DNA of 64,000 nucleotides from Methylophaga sp. OBS3 (GTDB lineage Bacteria > Pseudomonadota > Gammaproteobacteria > Nitrosococcales > Methylophagaceae): assembly GCF_026319325.1 (NCBI RefSeq), contig NZ_JAPDMU010000003.1, positions 124,001-188,000 on the forward strand, written 5' to 3'. Shown here piece after piece: positions 19,961 through 29,921 of the stretch. The notes beneath the pieces are model-generated. The model did no database searches and was not told where the DNA came from. It saw only the letters and a program-made list of their open reading frames with translations. Within the stretch, counting starts at the first letter, position 1. Each line of letters begins with the position of its first letter. The position numbers and the translations under genes are program-made.

Positions 19961-19977
19961 AGCACTATTTTGGTGCC
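19961..19977 (-). promoter_or_regulatory. NtrC box, promoter-distal (glnA)
   Basis: AGCACTATTTTGGTGCC: nearly the NtrC consensus, dyad GCAC-N7-GTGC, centred about 116 bases upstream of the start and 31 bases (three helical turns) from the other box, the same arrangement as the E. coli glnAp2 enhancer. Confidence 0.82.
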
Positions 19978-19979
19978 TC

Positions 19980-20186
19980 GCACCAGCGCGGAACAAGATA
20001 AACCGTTTTTTGCTGAATTTAACCGCGTAATTATTTAAGCCAGATTCTCACCTAAGCAGCAGTATCTTGCAATGTATACAAACATTTTTATTTGTAACTC
20101 ACCGTCCCTGACGCAGAGTTATTTAATCAGCTTAAGATGGAAATATTAGAGTATCAGCTACTTAGAATAACAACTAAAGGCAAAAT
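19980..20186. other. Rest of the glnA-tldD intergenic region
   Basis: Between the NtrC boxes and the tldD 3' hairpin. A further GGTGC-CTC-GCACC repeat straddles 19971-19983; beyond it the region is AT-rich and I see no gene, RNA or clear promoter. Confidence 0.5.
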
Positions 20187-20249
20187 ATCGCTTGATTCGC
20201 TTTTACACCTAATGCAAAAAGTTTAGGTAAAAAAGTCATGCCAAGCGAT
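20187..20249 (-). other. Long imperfect hairpin at the tldD 3' end
   Basis: Outer stem ATCGCTTG / CAAGCGAT (20187-20194 with 20242-20249) and an inner near-perfect stem CTTTTTTACCTAA / TTAGGTGTAAAAG with a ten-base loop. The outer arm ends at the tldD stop codon. Probably a terminator or 3' stabilising structure. Confidence 0.55.
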
Positions 20250-21691
20250 TAGGCGGTACCACCCACGGTGAGCTTGTCGATTTTTAATGTTGGTTGACCA
20301 ACACCTACGGGTACACTCTGACCTTCCTTACCGCAGTTGCCAACACCAGTATCCAACTGCAAATCATTGGCAACCATACTGATTCGATTCATCACTTCTG
20401 GGCCATTACCGATTAGCGTCGCACCTTTCACCGGGCGCGTGACTTTACCGTTTTCAATTAAATAGGCTTCACTGCTTGAGAACACAAATTTTCCGGAAGT
20501 GATATCAACCTGTCCGCCGCCAAAATTCACGGCATAAATACCATTTTTAACAGAAGCGATGATTTCTTCTGCATCATGTTCGCCCGGCAACATATAGGTA
20601 TTGGTCATGCGTGGCATCGGGAGGTGTGCATAAGATTCACGACGACCATTACCGGTTGGTCGCATCCCCATTAGACGAGCATTTAACTTATCTTGCATGT
20701 AACCAGTTAACCGTCCATTTTCGATCAGTGTTGTCGATTCTGTTGGTGTACCTTCATCATCAACCGTTAATGATCCCCGCAAGTCTTGCAGAGTGCCATC
20801 ATCCACCACGGTGCAAAGTGAAGATGCGACTTGCTCACCAATACGACCAGAAAATGTTGAACTACCGCGGCGATTGAAATCACCTTCTAGTCCATGCCCT
20901 ACAGCTTCATGGAGTAATACGCCAGGCCAGCCAGAAGCTAATACTACCGGCATGCTGCCTGCAGGTGCGTCAACTGCTTCTAAGTTTACTAATGCTTGTC
21001 TTACCGCTTCTTTGGCATAAGTCTTAGGCATGTCGTTATCAGCAAAAAATGCATAATCTAAACGACGGCCACCACCCGCACTGCCTCTTTCACGGCGGCC
21101 ATTAGATTCGACGATAACACTGACATTCATTCGAATTAACGGGCGGATATCAGTCGCTAAAGTACCATCACTGGCCATCACCAAGATTTGGTCAACTTCA
21201 CCAGCTAAACTTACCGTGACTCGTTTAACTCTCGGGTCTTCAGCTCTTGCTGCAATATCAGCAGCACGAAGTAATTCAAGCTTGGCATCAGCTGACATAG
21301 TCGAGATAGGATCAATGTTTTGATAAAACTGTGGCGCACATACTTTTGTTGGTACTTTCAGCTTTGCTTGTTGACCGCTTTTAACGACAGCTTGCGCCGC
21401 TTCACACGCTTTTAACAAAGCGGTTTTATTGAGCTCATCAGAATAAGCAAAACCAGTTTTTTCGCCGCTGCAAGCGCGAACACCAACGCCTTGATCTAAA
21501 TGGAAACCGCCATCTTTAATGATGCCGTCCTCAAGCAGCCAGTTTTCAGCACGGGAACGCTGGAAATATAAATCAGCGTAATCAACCCCCGGGCGTAATG
21601 TGGCGCCTAAAGCTTGCTGTAAATCTGCTAACTGCAATTCTGCAGGTTGCAGCAACTCACTGTTTAAAATGTCGAAATAACTTGCAGTCAT
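20249..21691 (-). CDS. tldD: Metalloprotease TldD
   Basis: 480 residues with the zinc motif HEAVGH in [20 protein letters not shown] (about residue 260) and the family C-terminus ending in [20 protein letters not shown]. TldD pairs with TldE (PmbA) to form a heterodimeric protease acting on unfolded peptides, for example in microcin maturation and CcdA turnover. tldE is not in this window. It follows yhdP by 43 bases, keeping the enteric order rng-yhdP-tldD. Confidence 0.96.
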   Translation of the reverse strand: MTASYFDILNSELLQPAELQLADLQQALGATLRPGVDYADLYFQRSRAENWLLEDGIIKDGGFHLDQGVGVRACSGEKTGFAYSDELNKTALLKACEAAQAVVKSGQQAKLKVPTKVCAPQFYQNIDPISTMSADAKLELLRAADIAARAEDPRVKRVTVSLAGEVDQILVMASDGTLATDIRPLIRMNVSVIVESNGRRERGSAGGGRRLDYAFFADNDMPKTYAKEAVRQALVNLEAVDAPAGSMPVVLASGWPGVLLHEAVGHGLEGDFNRRGSSTFSGRIGEQVASSLCTVVDDGTLQDLRGSLTVDDEGTPTESTTLIENGRLTGYMQDKLNARLMGMRPTGNGRRESYAHLPMPRMTNTYMLPGEHDAEEIIASVKNGIYAVNFGGGQVDITSGKFVFSSSEAYLIENGKVTRPVKGATLIGNGPEVMNRISMVANDLQLDTGVGNCGKEGQSVPVGVGQPTLKIDKLTVGGTA

Positions 21692-21734
21692 TAACTATCG
21701 CACAGAGTTCAAAAACAAAAGATGATAACAGACA

Positions 21735-24700
21735 TTAAGGTTGCTCAGCTGTTTGCAGCTTCATATTCGGCGAATCCCAAGGCCCGGTTAATTGATAACG
21801 ATACGTAATGATATCGACAATTTCTCTATCGAATAAATTGCTCGCTAATTTATCAACGAGAAAAATAGCGGTTCCCACGCCCAAGCCAATGGGGCCACCA
21901 GCCACAGCACCCGCAAGAGGTAATGTCGATGAAACACTAGGGGTTATCTGTACTGTTTGATTATAGGTGCGATCTACTAGGTTTATCGGACCTGTGACAC
22001 TAATTAATGCACTGTCACCACGCATTTGCAAATTATTCGTAGTCGCCAAACCATCTTTAAAATCAAAGCGACCATTTATCCGGCTAAAACCAAAACCTGA
22101 GCCAAACAAATCACTAAAGTCTAACGCTAAGCGTCTGGGGATCGCTGTAAAACTCATCAAACCAAATATGCGGCCAGCAGCCCCCGGCTCAACTTCAGTT
22201 AATTCACCTCTACCGACATCAAGCTGCATCTCGCCAATTAAGTTATTAAAACTGAAATCCAATGGAGAACCCGACCATTTCACCTCAGTTTCAACATTCA
22301 CTTGCCGAGCTGAAATTGACGGCTGATAACCGAGCTCCGTAAACAAACCAGCTAAGTCATCACTATTAACTTGTAACTTAAGGTCCGTATGATCACCTTG
22401 GTCAGTTCGGCGCCAATCACCATTAGCTTGCGCTTGTAATGCTTCTGATTGCAATGTGGCTGACACTAACTGCCAACGTAAGCCTTGTCTCAATGCCTCG
22501 GCTTGCAGGTGACCAAGCTTCATTTCATCGATGGTGAGCGCGTCAATATTGAGGTTAAAGCTTGGCCATAAGTCTGGTTTGGTGTGTGACTTTTCACCAG
22601 CTAGAGCATCATCAGGCAACGCCATCGTAACAAAGTCAAAATTTAGCGAAGGAATATCACCACTGTTGTTTGGCCAAATCACATCACCTTTCAACTGCTC
22701 TGCGGATATGGCTATCTGCCATAGTTCTGGCTGTTTTTGAGCGGTTACTGATACATCATTGAACTGCCAGTCCTGCCAATCAAGTTTCGCTGCTGTAAAA
22801 ACAATAACATCTGGTTGGAAAGCACTATCCTGCGTATTACCACTATTTTCTTGCCACCATTTTTGCCAGTCTGAGATAGATAGGCTGTCGAAACTACCCG
22901 TCATAGCGATACCTTGATTAGGTAATTCAGCACGTTGTTGACCAATAGCGATGCCAGCTCTGACATCTTCGTTAGCAAATTCAACAGCAGCGGTTAACCA
23001 CTCATCGAGATGGATATCAATCAACACTTTATCTTCAGGATGAATGGTGACGTCTAAAGGCAATGATTGTCTTGTTGCTTTGTTAAATGGCTCAGGTAAA
23101 TCGATAGCAACACCTTGTAAATCAGTCAACAAACCAACAGCAACATTAAAGTCACCTGGTTGGGTTTCTGCAATATCGATATTTGCCTGAATATCACTGT
23201 TACCTGAAATACCATCCGGTAAATCAAGCTGCCAACGATTAGCTAGCTCGGCAACATTAAATGCACTATTCACTTGAATACGGGTATTACCCTCAAACGG
23301 CATGATATCGACCTTGGCTGGATGACCAGCAAAATTCGCAGCCACATTTTCAGCTGATAACCCATCATTATCAAAATGTATCTGACCGGCCACGTCAGTA
23401 AACTCGACTTCTGGCATAGCTTCAAGGAGCAACCCATTACCTGAAAGCAGGATTTCACCATTTACTTCAGTTGCATCGGGATCTAACAATGGCACCATTA
23501 AATTGAGTTCTAATTGGTTGTTATTCGATAAACTTAGCCAATCTGCAATCGGACCAAAGCGAGATGCTAGCGGGCTATTTTTCAAAAACAGTAACCCTTG
23601 TTGTGCCGGCCCGTTAAGCAAACCATCAACCGTTAAAATGGGTTGGCCGTTCACTAAATTGGTGATGTTTGCATTGACGTTATTAAAGTTAAATCCAGCA
23701 GTTTGTCCGCTCGTTGCATTAATAACTAAATCGTTTCCTGAGCCATATATTTGACCATCTACCGATACAAGGTTTGGCCAATCATTCCCATAGTTAAGCT
23801 CAACATCATTCACCGACATTTGCATACTGAACGAACCCGCATCAGGTTGTTCATCAAATGGAAACGCTTGCGGGTTACCTTTTAGGGTTAACTCTGCCTG
23901 TTCCACTCGTCCTGCGACAAAAGCGGTACGCGCCCATCTCAAAAACTGAGGCTCAAGAACGCGTTCGGGTACATAAGCTAACCAGTTTGCAGCGTTGAAG
24001 TCGTCAATATTGAGACGAAGATCGGCATCCAGGGAGTCAGCTTTATCAAGTCTACCGGCGACACTGACGTTTAAATCATCATTCACCAACTGCAAACTAC
24101 TGATATTTAATTCGCCACCTTGGTTCTTAATCTGCCACTGAAAACCACCACGAATTGAATCTAAATACACACTCTCAGCTAACCAAGCTTGAGCATAAAC
24201 ACCTACATCTCGGCTATCGACTTGGGCATCAATAAGATCTTGATCCCAATTGAGTGAAAAACTGAGCCCTGATATGCCGGGAATGTCGCCATTCTGTTGA
24301 AAACCGAGCTCATTTACGTTTGCTTTGGCAAGCTGAACTTGTTGGTTGTTATCGACAATGAGATGTAAATCATAGACATCTCCCACTGGTGCGAAGCTTT
24401 TCAGCCAAGCAGGCGCCGCATCACTTAAGCTCACAGCAGCAGTAATATCACTTAATCGCAAATAGTTACTTTGCAGTTCAACTTGTTGGGCATCATCTTG
24501 CTGTGCGCGCAACTGTACCTCAGGCCATACTTGGCCATTTACCGCCATATTCAATGACTGTAAGTCTAGCTGCCAACGTTTGCCGATTTGTAACCAATTA
24601 AACTGCGTATCAAGACTGTCTATTTGAACTGGGGATGGTTGCTCACCTGAACTTTCAGCATTTAATAGCTGATAAAAACTGCCATTTTGTAATTTCACCA

Positions 24701-25529
24701 AACCACTGGCAGAAATTTCATCCTCTTGCTTACTCACTGAGACTTTGAGATCTGCTCGTCCCTGCAGGACACCAATACTCGTTACAAACCGATTATCTAG
24801 GAGTGTCGCTAATTGCAGCTCGCTGCCATTAACTAGCATTTCCCAAGCTGAAAAATTACCGCCATCACGTTTTACTTCACCATTGACTGATAAAGCTTGT
24901 CCCAAATGCTGGGGTAAAATCAGATCAATATCGGCTGACACCCAATCACCTGATTGGTTTAAATCAGCATATTGAAGTTGATAGAAACCGCCAAAATTTG
25001 GATTGATAGCATCTTGATAGTCCAGCGAAATACTTTGTAATCGCAAGTGTTCAAGATCATCAAAAACTGACTGCCAAGTGGTGTTTGAGTCTTTTTTTTC
25101 GGGTTGCCAATCAAGATTACGAACTGAGAACTGTCCATCAGCATCTCGCATGACGGCCAATTGCAGACCACTAATACTCACCGTATCAATCACGGGTTGC
25201 TGCTGCTCAATGCTTTTTAGCACGTCAGCACCAACATATAGTGACACCAATCGAAAAATTGGCCGCTCACTCCCCTGCGTCATGACGTTCACATCAGCAA
25301 GCATTAGCTTTGGAATGAAATCTAACCAATATAAACTCGCTTCACCGACTTCAATTTGATAGCCAGTGCGCTCACTCGCCCACGCAGCAATTTCATCTTT
25401 ACGTTCGGCAACCGCTTTTGAAAGCCATGCACCGCTTCCAATCAGCAGCAGAATGATTGCCGCGGTTATCCCAGCAATAATAACGAGCTGCTTACCAGCA
25501 ACATGTAAGCTCTTACGCAGTAAAGACAT
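21735..25529 (-). CDS. yhdP: YhdP, AsmA-like envelope lipid-transport protein
   Basis: 1264 residues. One N-terminal membrane helix (about 15-37, VIIAGITAAIILLLIGSGAWL), then a very long periplasmic beta-rich region typical of the AsmA-like/repeating beta-groove family, ending in an AsmA C-terminal domain with VTGPINLVDRTYNQTVQITPSVSSTLPLAG split over residues near 1190-1220. In E. coli YhdP with TamB and YdbH moves phospholipids to the outer membrane. It sits one base after rng. Confidence 0.93.
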   Translation of the reverse strand: MSLLRKSLHVAGKQLVIIAGITAAIILLLIGSGAWLSKAVAERKDEIAAWASERTGYQIEVGEASLYWLDFIPKLMLADVNVMTQGSERPIFRLVSLYVGADVLKSIEQQQPVIDTVSISGLQLAVMRDADGQFSVRNLDWQPEKKDSNTTWQSVFDDLEHLRLQSISLDYQDAINPNFGGFYQLQYADLNQSGDWVSADIDLILPQHLGQALSVNGEVKRDGGNFSAWEMLVNGSELQLATLLDNRFVTSIGVLQGRADLKVSVSKQEDEISASGLVKLQNGSFYQLLNAESSGEQPSPVQIDSLDTQFNWLQIGKRWQLDLQSLNMAVNGQVWPEVQLRAQQDDAQQVELQSNYLRLSDITAAVSLSDAAPAWLKSFAPVGDVYDLHLIVDNNQQVQLAKANVNELGFQQNGDIPGISGLSFSLNWDQDLIDAQVDSRDVGVYAQAWLAESVYLDSIRGGFQWQIKNQGGELNISSLQLVNDDLNVSVAGRLDKADSLDADLRLNIDDFNAANWLAYVPERVLEPQFLRWARTAFVAGRVEQAELTLKGNPQAFPFDEQPDAGSFSMQMSVNDVELNYGNDWPNLVSVDGQIYGSGNDLVINATSGQTAGFNFNNVNANITNLVNGQPILTVDGLLNGPAQQGLLFLKNSPLASRFGPIADWLSLSNNNQLELNLMVPLLDPDATEVNGEILLSGNGLLLEAMPEVEFTDVAGQIHFDNDGLSAENVAANFAGHPAKVDIMPFEGNTRIQVNSAFNVAELANRWQLDLPDGISGNSDIQANIDIAETQPGDFNVAVGLLTDLQGVAIDLPEPFNKATRQSLPLDVTIHPEDKVLIDIHLDEWLTAAVEFANEDVRAGIAIGQQRAELPNQGIAMTGSFDSLSISDWQKWWQENSGNTQDSAFQPDVIVFTAAKLDWQDWQFNDVSVTAQKQPELWQIAISAEQLKGDVIWPNNSGDIPSLNFDFVTMALPDDALAGEKSHTKPDLWPSFNLNIDALTIDEMKLGHLQAEALRQGLRWQLVSATLQSEALQAQANGDWRRTDQGDHTDLKLQVNSDDLAGLFTELGYQPSISARQVNVETEVKWSGSPLDFSFNNLIGEMQLDVGRGELTEVEPGAAGRIFGLMSFTAIPRRLALDFSDLFGSGFGFSRINGRFDFKDGLATTNNLQMRGDSALISVTGPINLVDRTYNQTVQITPSVSSTLPLAGAVAGGPIGLGVGTAIFLVDKLASNLFDREIVDIITYRYQLTGPWDSPNMKLQTAEQP

Positions 25530-25530
25530 C

Positions 25531-27000
25531 CTACATCAACACCACGTTATACTGCTCTCGCCCATACTGGGGTTCATTTTGAAAACGAATCGGTTTACCA
25601 ATCAGTTGTTCGAGCTCGGCGACTTTGGTTGAATCTTCATCATTTAAACGATCGATAACATCTTGTGATGCAAGCACTAAAAATTGCCGAGATTCGTACT
25701 GCTTAGACTCTCGCAGGATTTCACGGAAAATTTCATAGCAAACCGTTTCAACATTTTTCGTATAGCCTTTACCCTGACAGCTTGCACAAGGCTCACAAAG
25801 AATATGCCCTAGACTTTCACGTGTTCTTTTACGTGTCATCTCTACCAGCCCAAGTTCAGACACGGCGCTGATATTGTGTTTAGCTCTATCCTGCTGCATC
25901 GCTTTTTCAAGTGTGCGAAGAACTTGCTCACGATGATTAGCCTCTTCCATATCGATAAAGTCGATAATGATAATGCCGCCGAGGTTACGAACACGTAACT
26001 GTCTTGCAATAGCATGGGCTGCTTCGAGGTTGGTTTTAAAAATCGTTTCTTCGAGATTTTTATGTCCGACAAAACCACCGGTATTGACGTCCACCGTGGT
26101 CATCGCTTCTGTTTGATCAAAAATCAGATAACCACCTGACTTTAGCGGCACTTTTCGTTCAAGCGCTTTTTGAATTTCGTCTTCGACACTGAACAAATCA
26201 AATAACGGTCGCGAGCCTTGATACCATTCGAGACGCTCTTGGCACTCAGGCATAACACTTTCAGCAAAGCCTTTTGCAGCCTCGAAACTATCCAAGGCAT
26301 CAATACGAATACGCTCAATTTCTGGTGAGAATAAATCGCGTAATGCTCTTAAAGCGAGTGGCAAATCTTCATAAAGTGCTTGGCCACATTTCAGCGTTTT
26401 TCGCCGCTCATTTAACTGCTGCCAAAGCCGGTGTAAAAACTTTAAATCAGCCGCGATTTCAAACTCACTGACACCCTCAGCAGCTGTTCGCAAAATATAA
26501 CCACCACTATCAATAGGTAGTTTTGCTTGTAAACAGCTTTTTAGCCGTTCACGTTCTTCCTCACCCTCAATTTTCAGAGAGATCCCAATGCCTTCGGTTT
26601 CAGGCATATAAACGAGATAACGAGAGGACACCGACAATTGTGTGGTCAGCCTCGCGCCTTTACTGCCCATCGGATCCTTGATGACTTGGACTAGCAGCTC
26701 CTGCCCTTCACGTAACAAGCTGGTGATAGAAGGTACGACGGAACTGGCTTCTAAATCTCCCGTTTGTCCCTTTGGGATTGAAATATCTGAAGCATGTAAA
26801 AAAGCTGCACGACTTAAACCAATTTCGACAAAAGCGGCCTGCATGCCCGGTAAAACACGACAAACTTTGCCTTTATAAATATTGCCGACAAGACCACGTG
26901 ATTCACTGCGTTCAATAAATACTTCCTGCAACACGCCATTATCAACGACCGCAGCCCGAGTTTCACTCGGCGTAACATTTATTAACAGTTCACTGCTCAT
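25531..27000 (-). CDS. rng: Ribonuclease G
   Basis: 489 residues. S1-like N-terminus (GLVGNIYKGKVCRVLPGMQAAFVEIG), RNase E/G catalytic core with IIIDFIDM and TTVDVNTGG acidic residues, and the zinc-link Cys pair in CEPCASCQGKG. It lacks the long C-terminal degradosome scaffold of RNase E. It trims the 5' end of 16S rRNA and decays some mRNAs. The start overlaps the end of maf by 11 bases. Confidence 0.96.
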   Translation of the reverse strand: MSSELLINVTPSETRAAVVDNGVLQEVFIERSESRGLVGNIYKGKVCRVLPGMQAAFVEIGLSRAAFLHASDISIPKGQTGDLEASSVVPSITSLLREGQELLVQVIKDPMGSKGARLTTQLSVSSRYLVYMPETEGIGISLKIEGEEERERLKSCLQAKLPIDSGGYILRTAAEGVSEFEIAADLKFLHRLWQQLNERRKTLKCGQALYEDLPLALRALRDLFSPEIERIRIDALDSFEAAKGFAESVMPECQERLEWYQGSRPLFDLFSVEDEIQKALERKVPLKSGGYLIFDQTEAMTTVDVNTGGFVGHKNLEETIFKTNLEAAHAIARQLRVRNLGGIIIIDFIDMEEANHREQVLRTLEKAMQQDRAKHNISAVSELGLVEMTRKRTRESLGHILCEPCASCQGKGYTKNVETVCYEIFREILRESKQYESRQFLVLASQDVIDRLNDEDSTKVAELEQLIGKPIRFQNEPQYGREQYNVVLM

Positions 27001-27583
27001 CCGCTAAACATTCCTGCAACAATTGACGTGTTTCAAATAAAGGTAAACCCATGATGCCTGAAAAACTACCATCAATATGCTCGATAAATTGTGCTGCCAA
27101 GCCCTGTACGGCATAACTACCGGCCTTATCACGACCTTCGCCTGTCGCAATATACCATTCGATATCAGCACCACTGAGATTGGCAAAACGTACCTGATTT
27201 AATTGACAACGAACAGTAATGTTTTTATTCGTAGCAAGAACAACTGAGCTTAAAACTTGATGTTGTCTACCGGAGAGTTGCTGCAAAAACGTTTTTGCTT
27301 GCTCATCGTCGGTAGGTTTTCCAAAAATAGTATCGTCAACAATGACAGCAGTATCAGCAGCCAAAATTGGACGATAAACTAAATCCGAACGAGATTGGAG
27401 CAATGACAAACCGGCTTTAGCTTTATCAACAGCAACCCTTTGGACATAGTCTGCCGCTAACTCACCCGCCAGCACCGACTCATCGACAGAAACAGATAAG
27501 ACATCAAATTGCACGCCTATTTGGCTTAATAATTCTCGTCTGCGCGGTGAGCCAGATGCTAAATATATCGAAGGTAATTTCAT
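26990..27583 (-). CDS. maf: Maf-family nucleoside triphosphate pyrophosphatase
   Basis: 197 residues from MKLPSIYLASGSPRRRELLSQIG, the Maf signature. Conserved ILAADTAVIVDD and GKP follow. Maf proteins hydrolyse dTTP/UTP or modified nucleotides to monophosphates. ATGA overlap with the rlmH stop fixes the start at 27583. In E. coli the ortholog before rng is yhdE. Confidence 0.95.
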   Translation of the reverse strand: MKLPSIYLASGSPRRRELLSQIGVQFDVLSVSVDESVLAGELAADYVQRVAVDKAKAGLSLLQSRSDLVYRPILAADTAVIVDDTIFGKPTDDEQAKTFLQQLSGRQHQVLSSVVLATNKNITVRCQLNQVRFANLSGADIEWYIATGEGRDKAGSYAVQGLAAQFIEHIDGSFSGIMGLPLFETRQLLQECLADEQ

Positions 27584-28050
27584 GCGCGGTGATAGGGGTG
27601 ATTTTGCAGCACCGTCCAAGCTCGATAAAGTTGTTCAGCTAATAACACTCTGACCAATGGATGCGGCAAGGTCAGGTTAGACAAAGACCAACTTTGATTC
27701 GCTCGTTGTAAACAGCTGGGATCCAAACCATCTGGCCCGCCGATTAATAAACACACATCTGAACCGAGTTGCTGCCAAGCGGCGAGTTGCTCAGCCAATT
27801 GCGGCGTGCTCCAAGGTTTACCGGGCACATCCAGCGCAACAACATGATCGCTACTGTCGATATGGGTGAGGATGCGTTTTCCTTCATCTTGCATCCATTG
27901 TTGTGGTTGACTGGTTTTACCGCGTTTAGAGGGAGCAATTTCTGTTAATTGCAGACTACAGTCACGAGGCAATCTTCGAGCGTATTCCTGATAACCATCA
28001 TTAACCCACTGCGGCATTTTTTGGCCGACAGCGAGTAACTTTAACTTCAT
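27580..28050 (-). CDS. rlmH: 23S rRNA pseudouridine(1915) methyltransferase RlmH
   Basis: 156 residues, SPOUT fold. Motifs LLIGGPDGL and LPHPLVRVLLAEQLYRAWTVLQNHPYHR are diagnostic. It N3-methylates pseudouridine 1915 in helix 69 of 70S ribosomes. ATGA overlaps join it to rsfS upstream and maf downstream. Confidence 0.98.
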   Translation of the reverse strand: MKLKLLAVGQKMPQWVNDGYQEYARRLPRDCSLQLTEIAPSKRGKTSQPQQWMQDEGKRILTHIDSSDHVVALDVPGKPWSTPQLAEQLAAWQQLGSDVCLLIGGPDGLDPSCLQRANQSWSLSNLTLPHPLVRVLLAEQLYRAWTVLQNHPYHRA

Positions 28051-28400
28051 TCACTATCAGCCGATGCCGCCTGGACGTTTTCAACACGCCAGAGTTTTTC
28101 AAGGTTATAGGTTGCTCTGGTAGGTGCAGTCATAACATGTGTGATGACATCACCTAAATCAACCAGCGCCCACTCACCGATGTCTTCACCTTCAACACCT
28201 AATGGCATGACACCAGCAGCTTTTGCTTGGACAACGACTTCATTCGCTAATGCTTTTACTTGGCGAGTTGATTTACCTGTTGCGATAATCATAAAGTCGG
28301 TTACATCAGTCATACCCGTTACATCTAATACGGTAATGTCTTCAGCCTTGATGTCTTCTAAGGCATCAATAACCAGTAATTTCAGTTGCTCAGCCTGCAT
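28047..28400 (-). CDS. rsfS: Ribosome silencing factor RsfS
   Basis: 117 residues with VTDFMIIATGKSTRQVKALA and EGEDIGEWALVDLGDVITHVM, the RsfS/Iojap core. It binds uL14 on the 50S subunit and blocks subunit joining in starvation. Pairing with rlmH is the normal gene order. Confidence 0.97.
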   Translation of the reverse strand: MQAEQLKLLVIDALEDIKAEDITVLDVTGMTDVTDFMIIATGKSTRQVKALANEVVVQAKAAGVMPLGVEGEDIGEWALVDLGDVITHVMTAPTRATYNLEKLWRVENVQAASADSE

Positions 28401-28431
28401 CGGCGACTCCGTTAATTTAATAGTAAATAGT

Positions 28432-29265
28432 TTAGCGCATGTCAGCGCCGACGTCTGTGTCGGTATGAGCGCCCGGTAAAAATTGCGAGGTTTTTCCCGT
28501 TAAATAATAAACTGCCAGTCCAAGCCATTCTCTTAAAGCAAGTTCCAGCGTCTCTAAGTGCGCAAATAACGCGATATCAAATTGGCGCTCGGCTGACCTT
28601 TGACTTCGGTAATCAACTGGATATGGAATGACATTTAAACCAAGTCGCTGAGTGATACCGATGGTGCGAGGCATATGAAATGCCGAGGTTACCAATAAAT
28701 ATTGGCCTGATTTGTTAGGTAATATTTGGGTTAAGTTTTTGATATTTTCAAATGTATTACGACTATTTTGTTCAATTCGGATCTGCGTCTCTGGCACACC
28801 CGCCATATCCAGTAACCGTCGATGAATCTCAGCAACTTGTTGATGGCTAGCCACACTTAATTTGTTACTACCACCACTCACCCAGACGATTTTATCGGGA
28901 TAATGTTTTGCTAATACCGCAGCAGCAAGATAACGATCACCACCGTCACCCATTTGTGGCAATTGCCAACTCGTCGAAGACTGTAATTGTTCTCCACCAC
29001 CTAAAACAATGATGCCATCAATGTCGTTTGGTAATTCGGTTGGCGCTGAGAATCGTGCTTCTAGTTTCTCAAGCAGTACATCACCCATGGGATAAGTCAT
29101 TAGTACAACAACGGCTAAACATAACCCAAGTAATAATTTTTGGGCGGCTTTAAGATAACCTGCGTACAAAAGCACTAAGGTCAGTAACAATAACCAGCCA
29201 AATAATGTGGTTGGGCTAATAAAGCTCCAAGCGAGTTTGGTAACAACAAAAAACAATTCATCCAT
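28432..29265 (-). CDS. DUF218-family membrane protein (ElyC/YdcF-like)
   Basis: 277 residues. Two membrane helices at the N-terminus (about 8-65), then a DUF218 domain: GIIVLGGGEQL (about 85), YLAAAVLAKHYPDKIVWVSGG, and LLVTSAFHMPRTIGI. E. coli ElyC, with two helices and the same domain, affects peptidoglycan and lipid-carrier metabolism; SanA and YdcF are relatives. The start overlaps the nadD stop by one base. Confidence 0.85.
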   Translation of the reverse strand: MDELFFVVTKLAWSFISPTTLFGWLLLLTLVLLYAGYLKAAQKLLLGLCLAVVVLMTYPMGDVLLEKLEARFSAPTELPNDIDGIIVLGGGEQLQSSTSWQLPQMGDGGDRYLAAAVLAKHYPDKIVWVSGGSNKLSVASHQQVAEIHRRLLDMAGVPETQIRIEQNSRNTFENIKNLTQILPNKSGQYLLVTSAFHMPRTIGITQRLGLNVIPYPVDYRSQRSAERQFDIALFAHLETLELALREWLGLAVYYLTGKTSQFLPGAHTDTDVGADMR

Positions 29266-29921
29266 TAAGATTTAGCCGGATAAAACCCAAGTTGCTCAAT
29301 GACTGTTAATACTGCTTCAGGTATTAAATATTTTACTGACTGGCCAGCAGCGCGTTGCGCCCGAATATCTGTGGCAGAAATAGCGAGGGCTGTGACAGCT
29401 AAAGGCCAGATTTTGCCAAATGCCAGTTGATTATCTTCAGATTGCGCTTGATGCTCAGAAAACCAAGCCTGTAAAGAATCTGAAAGCGTTAATACTTCAC
29501 CCGCACGTTGTATGACGACAATATGGGCGAGAGTCAAAATCTCAGTCCAACGAGACCACGTTTCAATTTGGCGAAAAGCATCTGTCCCCAAAATCAAATA
29601 GATGGGATTATCGGGATACTCTTCACGCAAACTTAGCAAAGTATCAACGCTGTAAGATGGCCCTTCGCGTTGTAACTCACGGTCATCTACGATGAGTTCA
29701 TCCGTAGTTTTAACCGCAAGCTCTAACAATAATCGCCGCTCAGCAGCTTTAAGTTGTGGTTGTGTACGGTGCGGCGGCACATGACAAGGCATGAGCCGCA
29801 CATGATCTAAATCAAGCTGATGACAAACTTCAAGTGCGCTTCGTAAATGGCCAATATGGACAGGGTCAAACGTCCCACCAAAAACACCAATTCCGGGTAA
29901 TTTATCGACGGATTTGACCAC
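29265..29921 (-). CDS. nadD: Nicotinate-nucleotide adenylyltransferase
   Basis: 218 residues, GTG start inside the end of pro[14 protein letters not shown] (nucleotidylyl-transferase HxGH) at about 15-27 and ISATDIR near the C-terminus. It adenylates nicotinate mononucleotide to deamido-NAD. Confidence 0.96.
   Translation of the reverse strand: MVKSVDKLPGIGVFGGTFDPVHIGHLRSALEVCHQLDLDHVRLMPCHVPPHRTQPQLKAAERRLLLELAVKTTDELIVDDRELQREGPSYSVDTLLSLREEYPDNPIYLILGTDAFRQIETWSRWTEILTLAHIVVIQRAGEVLTLSDSLQAWFSEHQAQSEDNQLAFGKIWPLAVTALAISATDIRAQRAAGQSVKYLIPEAVLTVIEQLGFYPAKS

Noticed and set aside
21967..22326. 119-codon + strand frame opposite yhdP
   Set aside because: Shadow of the AsmA C-terminal region of yhdP; no ribosome binding site.
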